Made by a program: the position numbers and the translations under genes
Notes under the pieces: generated by a model
Seen by the model: the letters and a program-made list of their open reading frames with translations, nothing else
What the model was told of the DNA's origin: nothing
Databases searched by the model: none
Part shown: positions 1 to 6,102 of the stretch, piece after piece
Position numbering within the stretch: the stretch's first letter is position 1
Layout: every line of letters starts with the position of its first letter
Assembly (NCBI GenBank): GCA_022565655.1
Contig: JAIUMG010000199.1
Coordinates: 1-6,297, forward strand
DNA length: 6,297 nt
Reading direction: 5' to 3'
Source: Alkalimonas sp.
Lineage (GTDB): Bacteria > Pseudomonadota > Gammaproteobacteria > Enterobacterales > Alteromonadaceae

Positions 1-73
1 TGCTGCACCAGGCGCTCCAGGCGAGTACCGAACTCAAAGGTCAGGTCGCCAAAGTTGCGTTCCTGGTGCAGCA
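1..73. repeat. 12-bp perfect inverted repeats flanking a 49-bp apparently inverted segment
   Basis: Left arm 1-12 (tgctgcaccagg) is the exact reverse complement of right arm 62-73 (cctggtgcagca). The pairing stops inside at 13/61 and cannot be followed outward past base 1. As given, the receptor frame reads ALQASTELKGQVAKVAFL before VQQADEV. The reverse complement of 1-73, in the same register, reads ERNFGDLTFEFGTRLERL before VQQADEV, which has the alternating pattern and G-x-R-x-E ending of a TonB-receptor beta-strand. Neither orientation has a stop. The repeat arms and both translations are direct observations. That the segment has been flipped is inference, either by recombination in the cell or by a chimeric join at a contig end. 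Confidence 0.75.
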
Positions 74-923
74 AGCCGATGAAGTGACGGATAGTCTGGG
101 TAGCCAAGCCATTCGCGATCCGTTTAATTTGTTCAGTTGGTCGGTTGGGGCGGTCTATCAGTTGGATGAGCAACACCAGCTGACGGCTGCTTTTAGTCAG
201 GCTGAGCGTGCGCCTGCCGCCAATGAGCTGTATGCCAATGGTATTCATGTTGGCACCCGCTCTTATGAAATCGGTACCGCTTATCAGGTCAGTCAAGAAG
301 GTGATGCACTGCAGATCATCAGCGATGCCAGCTTATCCAAAGTGGAGCGGGCCAATAACGTCGACTTGGGAATGCGTGGTCAGTGGACCGATATCAGCTA
401 CCAATTGAATGTGTTTTACAACCGGGTGGATGATTTCGCTTACTTACGTAATCTCGGTGTGGAGTTCTTAGGTTTTGATGCGTACCAATACACCCAGCAA
501 GATGCCAAGATCCATGGTGCTGAAGGCAGTCTGACCTGGCGCTTTGCCCCTGATCATCAAATCAGTGTGCTGGCTGATACTGTGCGGGCGCGTTTAAGCG
601 ATGGCAGCAATTTACCACGTATCCCGGCGTATCGGCTGGGCGCCGAGTATCAGTACAGTGCCAACGACTGGACCGCTCAATTGGGCATGACGCACCATGG
701 CAAGCAGAACCGGGTGGGTGAAAACGAAACCGTTACGCCTGGTTATACCTTGCTGGAAGCCAACCTGAATTATCATTTTCATTGGCAGCACATGGACATG
801 ATGGCCTTTGCCAAAGCGCAAAATGTCACCAATCAGCTGGCTTTCGTGCATAGCTCTTTCATTAAAGAGGATGCGCCTTTGCCTGGCCGTAATCTGACCT
901 TAGGGATGCGTGTGACGTTCTGA
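1..923 (+). CDS. TonB-dependent outer-membrane receptor, ZnuD-like, C-terminal fragment (5' end missing)
   Basis: This is the C-terminal beta-barrel half of a TonB-dependent receptor, which imports a scarce ligand such as a metal or chelate across the outer membrane using TonB-ExbBD energy. The frame runs from base 3 to TGA at 921-923, giving 306 codons; the signal peptide, TonB box and plug lie outside the window. Family marks seen are the barrel stretch FSQAERAPAANELYANGIHV, ERANNVDLG, the run around GAEGSLTWRF, the final block PLPGRNLTLGMRVTF, and a terminal Phe as expected for BAM-dependent barrels. These resemble the ZnuD branch (zinc uptake in Neisseria), but the substrate cannot be read from this half. 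Residues encoded by 13-61 do not look like a barrel strand; their reverse complement does (see the inverted repeat entry). The GTG at 66 is an internal codon, not a real start. A hairpin follows the stop. Confidence 0.88.
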   Translation, partial: LHQALQASTELKGQVAKVAFLVQQADEVTDSLGSQAIRDPFNLFSWSVGAVYQLDEQHQLTAAFSQAERAPAANELYANGIHVGTRSYEIGTAYQVSQEGDALQIISDASLSKVERANNVDLGMRGQWTDISYQLNVFYNRVDDFAYLRNLGVEFLGFDAYQYTQQDAKIHGAEGSLTWRFAPDHQISVLADTVRARLSDGSNLPRIPAYRLGAEYQYSANDWTAQLGMTHHGKQNRVGENETVTPGYTLLEANLNYHFHWQHMDMMAFAKAQNVTNQLAFVHSSFIKEDAPLPGRNLTLGMRVTF

Positions 924-950
924 TGTTGCCGCTGCAACCATAACGACTGA

Positions 951-980
951 ATAACGGCTGGCTGATACGCCAGCCGTTAT
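951..980 (+). terminator. Stem-loop after the TonB-dependent receptor, probable terminator without a clear T-tract
   Basis: A perfect 12-bp stem (951-962 ataacggctggc with 969-980 gccagccgttat) closes a 6-nt loop. It begins 27 nt after the receptor stop codon. The position and GC-rich core fit a transcript end, but the following bases (gctataacg) are not a T-run, so intrinsic termination may be weak. The right arm abuts a -10-like element for the next gene, so an operator role is also possible. Confidence 0.55.
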
Positions 981-988
981 GCTATAAC
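980..988 (+). promoter_or_regulatory. Candidate extended -10 promoter for the DUF599 gene
   Basis: TGCTATAAC at 980-988 combines the extended -10 TG dinucleotide with TATAAC, five of six matches to the sigma70 -10 consensus. I see no convincing -35 at 16-18 bp spacing, which is typical of extended -10 promoters. The predicted start is near 995, about 27 nt before the ATG at 1022. Motif match only. Confidence 0.4.
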
Positions 989-1021
989 GATCGTGGCGCA
1001 GCAAAAAGTGGAAGGACGGTT

Positions 1022-1699
1022 ATGACGGGTTGGTTTGATCTGATTGCAGTACTGTGGTTTTTGACCATTTGGGTGGGCTATACCTTAGTGGCCAAACGGC
1101 GGGCAAAAACCGTCAGTTGCTTGTCGTATGAATTGCGCCGTAAACGCAATGACTGGATGCAGCAAATGCTCTGCCGGGAAAACAAGATGGCCGATGTTGG
1201 CTTGCTTTCAACCCTGGAGCGCAATGTCAGTTTTTTTGCATCCAGTAGCCTGTTGGTGCTGGCCGGTCTGTTAACTGCTTTGGCATCGGCCGAAAAAATC
1301 AGTGTGGTGCTGGCCAATGTGCTGCCCTGGAGCAGTGATGCTGAGGTCTCTTTACAACTGAAATTACTCTGTATCGCGCTGATTTACGTCTTTGCCTTCT
1401 TCCAGTTTACCTGGTCACTGCGTCAGTACGGCTTTGGTGGTGTGTTAATCGGTGCGGCGCCTGATGGTCGCAAGATGGATGATGCCGATCGGGAGGCCTA
1501 TGCGGTCCGGGCGGCCAAGGTGATTGACCAGGCCGGTCACTCATTCAATTACGGTTTGCGCGCCATGTACTTTTCACTGGCCGCTTTGGCTTGGTTTATT
1601 GACCCTTTGCTGTTTATGGCGGCGACGGTGATCGTGATGCTGGTGATGAAACAGCGTGAGTTTCACTCCAAAGTTTTGCATGCGCTTAGAGATTGTTGA
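1022..1699 (+). CDS. DUF599 family multi-pass inner-membrane protein, function unknown
   Basis: This 225-residue protein, near the usual DUF599 length as I recall it, has no established biochemical role. Four hydrophobic segments are visible at about residues 3-23, 70-93, 112-133 and 180-210, with a basic loop after the first one. Family-like blocks are FFASSSLLVLAGLL around residues 71-84, RQYGFGGVLIGAAPDG around 134-149, and a C-terminal block starting RAMYFSLAALAWF. The start is well supported: GGAAGGA at 1010-1016 lies 5 nt before the ATG. The gene is separated from the upstream receptor by a hairpin and probably has its own promoter, so it is likely monocistronic. It converges on the dolP end of the minus-strand operon. 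The family assignment rests on recognised motifs, not on a search. Confidence 0.85.
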   Translation: MTGWFDLIAVLWFLTIWVGYTLVAKRRAKTVSCLSYELRRKRNDWMQQMLCRENKMADVGLLSTLERNVSFFASSSLLVLAGLLTALASAEKISVVLANVLPWSSDAEVSLQLKLLCIALIYVFAFFQFTWSLRQYGFGGVLIGAAPDGRKMDDADREAYAVRAAKVIDQAGHSFNYGLRAMYFSLAALAWFIDPLLFMAATVIVMLVMKQREFHSKVLHALRDC

Positions 1700-1748
1700 T
1701 TTGTACTTTCTACCAGCCCCGGCTTTCTATCGTTCATAACTTCAAGTG

Positions 1749-1767
1749 AGTAAAGTTTAGCTTTACT
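1749..1767. terminator. Small hairpin in the convergent gap between the DUF599 gene and dolP
   Basis: A 7-bp stem (1749-1755 agtaaag with 1761-1767 ctttact) closes a 5-nt loop tttag and overlaps the dolP stop codon (1763-1765). It is AT-rich and has no good T-run on either strand, so it is at best a weak bidirectional terminator. No stronger terminator is visible in the 63-bp gap at 1700-1762. Confidence 0.25.
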
Positions 1768-2329
1768 GCAGTTCGAATGCTCTGACTACACGCCGGACGC
1801 CATCGACATGGCGGGCAATTTCCACCGCTTTATCAGCCTCAAGCGCTGATGCGATCCCCATCAGGAACACCTCGCCGTCTTCAGTCACCACTTTAATGTT
1901 CATCCCGCTGATATCACTATCAGCCAGCAATGAGGATTTGACCCGGGCGGTGATCCAGCTATCGCGGCTGCGGGTCGATAACGAAATGGGCGAGCCTACC
2001 CGAATTTGGTTATGCATATCGCGCACACTCTGCAAATCCCGGGCAATACGTCCAGCTTGTTGCCGTGCGGCTTCCGACTCAACCTGGCCGGTTAACAGCA
2101 CCACACCATTGTAACTGACCACATTGATCCGGCCTTGCTCATTTAAACCGGCTTCGGCGAATTGTTGGTTGGCTCGCAAGCTAATGCCTTTGTCGTCAAT
2201 TTGATAGCCGATGGTGCGGCGATCCTGTGCTGAAACCACCGCAGTAGCGCCACCGGCTATCACAGCAGCGGCGCAGCCTTGCAGCAGCACCATGCCAGCC
2301 AAAACCATCACTAAACGTTGCTGTTTCAT
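1763..2329 (-). CDS. dolP: DolP (YraP) dual-BON-domain outer-membrane lipoprotein
   Basis: DolP is a lipoprotein on the inner face of the outer membrane that helps keep the membrane intact; in E. coli it binds anionic phospholipid and associates with the BAM machinery. The 188-residue product (E. coli about 191) begins with a lipoprotein signal ending in lipobox L-Q-G-C with Cys19. Residue +2 is Ala, so there is no Asp retention signal and outer-membrane sorting is expected. BON1 covers about residues 45-112 and BON2 about 122-188. Trp125 in DSWITARV matches the tryptophan of the BON2 membrane-binding helix known from E. coli, and GEVFLMG is a typical BON2 strand. The ATG overlaps the diaA stop (ATGA), with AGGGTGA just upstream inside diaA, so translation is probably coupled. 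It is the last gene of the operon. Confidence 0.95.
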   Translation of the reverse strand: MKQQRLVMVLAGMVLLQGCAAAVIAGGATAVVSAQDRRTIGYQIDDKGISLRANQQFAEAGLNEQGRINVVSYNGVVLLTGQVESEAARQQAGRIARDLQSVRDMHNQIRVGSPISLSTRSRDSWITARVKSSLLADSDISGMNIKVVTEDGEVFLMGIASALEADKAVEIARHVDGVRRVVRAFELQ

Positions 2330-2913
2330 AATTCACCCTGTTGTGGAAAAAGGTTCATTTCAATAAGTTCGCATAAGCAGTGCAGTAAAAAAGCATAGCA
2401 CTCATAAACCCGGGCATTGCGATGGGCCGGCACCCGCAGTTCAGTATCCTGAGCATTCAGTAAGCCGGAAAGCTCATCACTGCCTTCGACCGTCAAGGCC
2501 ACAATACTCATATCGCAGGTCAGTGCTGCTTCGACCGCTTTAATCAGACTTTGTTCTTCACCACGCAGTGAAATAACCAGTAAAATATCGCCTTTTTGCC
2601 CGAGCGCTTTTACCTGGCGGGCAAAGTAGTCGGTATTGGTGGTGGCGCTTGGGCTTAAACTGGACTGATCCTGATGCAAGGCAAAAGCTGGCAAACAAGG
2701 ACGTTCGGTTTCATATTGATCCAGCAGCAGTTGAGCAAAGTGCTGAGCCAGGCTGGCTGTGGCACCATCGCCGCAGCAAATCACCTTACCCCCTTCGATC
2801 AGGCTGCTGACAATACGAAATGCGGCTTGCTCAATTGGGCCGGCCATGACTTCACTGGTGGCAATCATGGTTTGAATATTTTCGCTAAATAGCTGGCGGA
2901 TTTTGTCCTGCAT
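2326..2913 (-). CDS. diaA: DiaA, SIS-domain DnaA initiator-associating factor
   Basis: DiaA is a homotetrameric SIS-fold protein that binds DnaA and promotes timely replication initiation at oriC in E. coli. The 195-residue product (E. coli 196) aligns by eye along its whole length. It has an N-terminal helix block like E. coli's (QDKIRQLFSENIQTMIATSE), the glycine loop CCGDG at about 46-50, AQHFA at 56-60, YETERP at 67-72, a second SIS strand DILLVISLRG at 109-118, and VALTVEG further on. The C-terminal LFPQQ (Leu188, Phe189) matches the LFPHQ of E. coli, where Leu190 and Phe191 contact DnaA. The glycine loop reads GDG where E. coli has GNG, and TRGNSR is replaced by LRGEEQ, so any sugar-phosphate site may differ. 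The main alternative, the related isomerase GmhA, is disfavoured by the gene context. It starts 26 nt after yraN, with AGGA at 2920-2923, and overlaps dolP by 4 nt. Confidence 0.95.
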   Translation of the reverse strand: MQDKIRQLFSENIQTMIATSEVMAGPIEQAAFRIVSSLIEGGKVICCGDGATASLAQHFAQLLLDQYETERPCLPAFALHQDQSSLSPSATTNTDYFARQVKALGQKGDILLVISLRGEEQSLIKAVEAALTCDMSIVALTVEGSDELSGLLNAQDTELRVPAHRNARVYECYAFLLHCLCELIEMNLFPQQGEL

Positions 2914-2939
2914 CGCACGTCCTGTTATTGTTCGGTTGG

Positions 2940-3290
2940 TTATCCTGCCTGAATGGCGCTTTTGATCCAGTTAAAGTCATAGGGCTCCTGCCCGGAGATC
3001 GCGACCACATCAAAGCGGCATGGGCCCTGATGTTGGCTACGTTGCAAATACAGTTGTGCGGTTCGCAGCAGCTTTTGTTGCTGGCGTTGGCTGACTGCCG
3101 CCATCGCGCCGCCAAAGGAGTTCGAGGCACGGTACTTGACCTCAATAAAGATCAAAACCGGGCCATCTCGCATGATCAAGTCAATTTCACCGAGCTTGCA
3201 GCGAAAATTTTTCGCCTGGCTTTGCAAGCCCTGCTGTTGCAAGAACTGTTCAGCCAGTTGCTCATAAGGAACCCCAAGCGTATTGGCCAT
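2940..3290 (-). CDS. yraN: YraN, UPF0102 family nuclease-fold protein
   Basis: YraN proteins share a Holliday-junction-resolvase-like, PD-(D/E)XK-type fold; their cellular role is not settled. The product is 116 residues from the chosen start. It shows the family order G-x-x-(Y/A)EQLAEQFL at the N-terminus, AKNFRCKLGEIDLIM, then IFIEVKYR. The E-x-D and E-V-K residues of these last two blocks form the predicted metal-binding site and are all present. A conserved-looking VSQRQQQKLLRTAQLYL helix follows, then RFDVVAI. An in-frame ATG at 3318-3320 would add ten residues (MLCKPFRSPD) overlapping the lpoA end. I prefer 3290 because AGGAG at 3298-3302 is placed 7 nt upstream and the protein then begins MANTLG, leaving a 1-nt gap to the lpoA stop. 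It is the second gene of the lpoA operon, probably translationally coupled to it. Confidence 0.92.
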   Translation of the reverse strand: MANTLGVPYEQLAEQFLQQQGLQSQAKNFRCKLGEIDLIMRDGPVLIFIEVKYRASNSFGGAMAAVSQRQQQKLLRTAQLYLQRSQHQGPCRFDVVAISGQEPYDFNWIKSAIQAG

Positions 3291-3291
3291 A

Positions 3292-5151
3292 TCAGGGCTC
3301 CTGAACGGCTTGCAAAGCACGTTGGCTGTAACGTGCCCAGCTCAATTGTCGTTGGATCTGGCCCTGAGGGGTCAGGCTTAGCTCCCCGGTTAAACCAGCA
3401 TGGCGCAGTGCCGGGATCTGTTGCAGTTGACGCAGCTTGGGGATCAGTTGCAAGGCATCAAAACCCATGGCAAAAAGGCGCTGCAAGGTTTCATCCTGAT
3501 CTGGGAATAGTTGGTCAAATTGACGACGTAACTCATGGCCTTGTTGCGCCGTTAGCATCCAGGGCATTTCAGTAAAGGTCAGGCCGGCTAAATCCCGGTG
3601 ATCGGTTCGATCGGCCTGAATGCCATGGCTGCGTGAACTGGCATACACCGGCAAGCTCGGCGCAGTCTGGCTGACAGAGACATCCAAAAAGGGTTTTAGC
3701 AACCGGGTTTGTGTTGGATCGGCCAGCAAATAGACCGCGTCGATATCAAGCCGGCTGTGCACATCGGTTTCCACTTCACCAGGGATCAACTGACTAATTT
3801 GCCGAAGCCGTTGCCGGCTTTGTTCCAGCTCGAGCAAGCGAGCGACCATGGCTTCCAGCTCATCTCTGGCCTGGAAACTGTATGATTCAGGCGCTTCATG
3901 GCCATAGGCCCGCCATTGGCGGCTGAAATGACGGGCCATGCGCTCGGCATTTGGGTTTTGAGCATGGATCAATACCGGGCGTTGGTAATTTCGGCGCTGA
4001 AACAAGGCGGCCATCTGGCTGGCTTCATCTTCCATGCTCAGGCTGAAAAAGAAGGCATCCTGATCTGGGTTGAGTGGCTCTTGCTGGCTGGGCTGATTTA
4101 AAAACAAGGTGGGCCAATGCCAGTCACTCTGCTGTCGGATAGTATCCACCCGGCTTCGTTGCAAAGGACCAAGCACAAAATCAATAGTGAGGGCTGTTAA
4201 CTCATTATGCAGCTGCTGTACCTCAAGTTGACTGTCGAGAAAAAACAGCTCTATATCGGGTTGGGATGTCGCTGCCGCCAGCAGGCCATTTTGAATGGCT
4301 TGAGCATGAGCACGCAGATTACCGTGAATTGGCAATAACACCGCAACACGTGCAGGCTGAAACGGAGTGAGCTCAGTCAGTTGTAGAATGGAAGCCGGTA
4401 AGGCTTCCAGTGCCGGCATCTGAGCGTACCGCTGCTGCCATCGTTGCAGCTGCTGTTGTACCTGCTCAGGTTGCCCCAGCACAGGACGCAGGCCGGATGC
4501 CAGCTGCAACCAGGCTGTGGTTCGGGGGCCTGCGTTGACCATCAGTTGCTGCAATTGTTGCTCATCCAGCTGGCTTAGCAGTTGCCATAGCTGTTGCCAC
4601 TGGGGTTGAGCATCGGTCATAGGCGCAGTTATTTCATCCCACCGCAATAGCCAATGAGCGGCTTTTTGAGGTTGTTGCAACTGATGAAATAAACGCGCCG
4701 CTTGATATGAAAAGTTCGGCTGAGTGGAAGACTCCAGCGCAGAGAACTCCGTTTGCTCAATCAGTTTTTGGGCCAGGTTGTACTGGTTTAAATCCAGCAA
4801 CGCCTGCAGTTGTGATGCTGGCAAAGCGGCCTGTAACCAGGGCTGATCCAGACGGTTGAGTTCGTCACTAATCGCCAGAGCGAGTCGGGGATTTTGTTCG
4901 TCCAGTGCGGCGGTTGTCGCTTGCAGCAAGGCTTCTTGTTGCCGTTGACCTTGCAATTGCCGCGCTTCATCCATCCACTGCCGGGCCGTTTTACCGCTTT
5001 CATCCGGTACGAGCTCACTATCAGGCTCAGGAGTGGCAACCGGGGTTGTGACTTGAGGCGTTTGCTGAGCACAACCGGCCAAAAGTAGCACGAGCAGGCT
5101 AAAAAGAAGAAATGGCTTTTGTTTGCTGGAATTCACAATGCGCAGTACCAT
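3292..5151 (-). CDS. lpoA: LpoA, outer-membrane lipoprotein activator of PBP1A (LppC/YraM family)
   Basis: LpoA is anchored in the outer membrane and reaches through the periplasm to stimulate the peptidoglycan synthase PBP1A (MrcA). The 619-residue product has a lipoprotein signal with a basic N-terminus, a hydrophobic core and lipobox L-A-G-C, Cys27 being lipidated; residue +2 is Ala, fitting outer-membrane sorting. Residues about 50-250 form an alpha-helical TPR-like N-domain very rich in Gln. The C-domain begins near 266 with PARVAVLLPIHGN, the typical LppC start of a periplasmic-binding-protein-like fold, and continues with FVLGPLQRSRV and, near the end, AMGFDALQL. E. coli LpoA is longer (about 678) and H. 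influenzae shorter (about 575), so this length is intermediate. No Shine-Dalgarno is evident before the ATG, and the predicted leader is only about 10 nt. It is the first gene of lpoA-yraN-diaA-dolP. Confidence 0.95.
   Translation of the reverse strand: MVLRIVNSSKQKPFLLFSLLVLLLAGCAQQTPQVTTPVATPEPDSELVPDESGKTARQWMDEARQLQGQRQQEALLQATTAALDEQNPRLALAISDELNRLDQPWLQAALPASQLQALLDLNQYNLAQKLIEQTEFSALESSTQPNFSYQAARLFHQLQQPQKAAHWLLRWDEITAPMTDAQPQWQQLWQLLSQLDEQQLQQLMVNAGPRTTAWLQLASGLRPVLGQPEQVQQQLQRWQQRYAQMPALEALPASILQLTELTPFQPARVAVLLPIHGNLRAHAQAIQNGLLAAATSQPDIELFFLDSQLEVQQLHNELTALTIDFVLGPLQRSRVDTIRQQSDWHWPTLFLNQPSQQEPLNPDQDAFFFSLSMEDEASQMAALFQRRNYQRPVLIHAQNPNAERMARHFSRQWRAYGHEAPESYSFQARDELEAMVARLLELEQSRQRLRQISQLIPGEVETDVHSRLDIDAVYLLADPTQTRLLKPFLDVSVSQTAPSLPVYASSRSHGIQADRTDHRDLAGLTFTEMPWMLTAQQGHELRRQFDQLFPDQDETLQRLFAMGFDALQLIPKLRQLQQIPALRHAGLTGELSLTPQGQIQRQLSWARYSQRALQAVQEP
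3298..3302 (-). promoter_or_regulatory. Ribosome binding site that decides the yraN start
   Basis: AGGAG on the minus strand inside the end of lpoA sits 7 nt before the ATG at 3288-3290. It favours the shorter YraN start over the in-frame ATG at 3318-3320, which would overlap lpoA by 29 nt. Confidence 0.7.
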
Positions 5152-5168
5152 AGCTGAATGATGGCACT

Positions 5169-5197
5169 ATCTTACTGAGTCCCACTCAGAAGCTCAA
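5169..5197 (-). promoter_or_regulatory. Candidate sigma70 promoter for lpoA-yraN-diaA-dolP
   Basis: On the minus strand TTGAGC (5192-5197) and TAAGAT (5169-5174) are separated by exactly 17 bp. They match the sigma70 consensus at four of six and five of six positions. Transcription would start near 5162, leaving a leader of about 10 nt before the lpoA ATG. It is the best promoter-like pair in this 60-bp divergent region. I see no comparably good pair for rsmI. Confidence 0.5.
5171..5192. repeat. Inverted repeat in the spacer of the lpoA promoter
   Basis: Bases ctgagt (5175-5180) and actcag (5184-5189) pair around ccc. The dyad extends by ctt (5171-5173) with aag (5190-5192), leaving A5174 unpaired. 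The 6-bp core falls entirely inside the 17-bp spacer of the predicted lpoA promoter and upstream of rsmI. It could be an operator or chance; a short dyad like this is not strong evidence alone. Confidence 0.4.
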
Positions 5198-5211
5198 ACA
5201 AAAGCGACCCC

Positions 5212-6063
5212 ATGACGACAGAAACCGGACAACTCTATATAGTGGCAACGCCAATCGGCAACCTGAACGATATCAGTCAGCGTGCTTTGGAGGTTTTGCA
5301 ACAAGTCGACTGGATAGCCGCTGAAGATACACGGCACTCAGCCCGGTTGTTGCAGCACTTTGGCATTACCACTCGTATGCTGGCCTTGCATGATCACAAT
5401 GAAAAGCAGCGGGCGGCATCGTTAATCGAGAATCTGCAACAAGGGCAAAGCATTGCCTTAATTTCGGATGCCGGTACTCCCTTGATCAGCGATCCGGGAT
5501 ACAGCCTGGTACGGCATTGTCAGCAAGCCGGTGTGCAGGTGCTGCCGATCCCGGGGCCTTGCGCCTTGATCACGGCCCTGTGTGCGGCAGGTTTACCCAC
5601 CGATCAGTTTTTATTTATCGGGTTTTTAGCAGCCAAACAGCAACAGCGTATCAACCAGCTAAAGCGTATTCCAGCCGGAGTTGGTACTCTGGTGTGTTAT
5701 GAAACGGCGCGCAGAGTACAGGATACCTTGCATGATGTGGCCGAGGTGTTTGGCGTTGAGCGGGAGTTGGTGCTGGCCAAAGAGCTGACCAAAACCTTTG
5801 AGCATTTTGCCCGCGGTACCGCCAGCGATATCCTGCACTGGCTGCAGGAGGACCCGAAACGTTGTCAAGGTGAAATGGTGCTGATGATAGCGCCGGCTGC
5901 CAAACAAGACAGCGACAGTGATATTGCCCCTGCTGCAGTGAACACCTTGCAGTTGCTGATGGCAGAGCTACCACTGAAAAAAGCCGCTGCCCTGACTGCC
6001 GAGATCCATAGCTTGAAAAAAAATGCGCTTTATCAACTGGGATTATCACTGCAACAGAAATAA
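5212..6063 (+). CDS. rsmI: RsmI, 16S rRNA (cytidine-1402 2'-O)-methyltransferase
   Basis: RsmI (YraL) uses S-adenosylmethionine to methylate the 2'-OH of C1402 in the 16S rRNA decoding centre, acting with RsmH, which methylates the base. The product is 283 residues (E. coli 286), with tetrapyrrole-methylase-fold motifs in order: YIVATPIGNLNDI (9-21), AAEDTR (36-41), the glycine-rich SAM-site run ISDAGTPLISDPGYSLV (84-100), PIPGPCALITAL (112-123), GLPTDQFLFIGFL (127-139) and CYETARR. The C-terminal helix KKAAALTAEIHSLKKNALYQ is also family-typical. The usual GFLPxK motif reads GFLAAK here. The start is forced: the frame meets a stop at 5176-5178 with no other start codon between, and the first motif begins eight residues in. 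No clear Shine-Dalgarno precedes it. It is divergent from lpoA and followed by rnpB after 39 bp. Confidence 0.96.
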   Translation: MTTETGQLYIVATPIGNLNDISQRALEVLQQVDWIAAEDTRHSARLLQHFGITTRMLALHDHNEKQRAASLIENLQQGQSIALISDAGTPLISDPGYSLVRHCQQAGVQVLPIPGPCALITALCAAGLPTDQFLFIGFLAAKQQQRINQLKRIPAGVGTLVCYETARRVQDTLHDVAEVFGVERELVLAKELTKTFEHFARGTASDILHWLQEDPKRCQGEMVLMIAPAAKQDSDSDIAPAAVNTLQLLMAELPLKKAAALTAEIHSLKKNALYQLGLSLQQK

Positions 6064-6089
6064 AGGCTGTGTTACATCTGCGTTTGACG

Positions 6090-6095
6090 TATAAT
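6090..6095 (+). promoter_or_regulatory. -10 element of the rnpB promoter with GC-rich discriminator
   Basis: A perfect TATAAT is followed by GCGCCCC directly before the predicted rnpB 5' end at 6103, which is the right distance for a transcription start. The GC-rich discriminator is the kind seen at stable-RNA promoters under stringent control. No good -35 hexamer is visible at 16-18 bp spacing. The gap of 39 bp after rsmI contains no terminator. Confidence 0.75.
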
Positions 6096-6102
6096 GCGCC
6101 CC

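Noticed and set aside
66..68. GTG as a start codon for the receptor fragment
   Set aside because: The frame is open to the left edge, and receptor barrel sequence begins without a signal peptide or plug, so this is an internal valine in a truncated gene.
2345..2372. SigmaE-like -35 (GCGAACTT on the minus strand, 2365-2372) ahead of dolP
   Set aside because: E. coli yraP is, as I recall, sigmaE-controlled, so I looked for this. At 16-bp spacing there is no acceptable -10 (TTCCAC is found) and the implied start would fall almost on the dolP ATG.
3291..3320. Longer YraN start (ATG at 3318-3320)
   Set aside because: The ten extra residues overlap lpoA and look unlike the family N-terminus, while the ATG at 3288-3290 has a well-spaced AGGAG.
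2928..3575. 215-codon open frame on the plus strand across yraN and the end of lpoA
   Set aside because: It is fully antisense to two well-recognised genes, has no recognisable motifs and no convincing ribosome binding site. GC-rich, Gln-rich coding sequence often leaves open antisense frames.
4438..4575. Repetitive CAG/CTG/TTG-rich stretches in lpoA as possible short tandem repeats
   Set aside because: They reflect the Gln/Leu-rich TPR-like helices of LpoA; the units are irregular and I see no exact tandem array.
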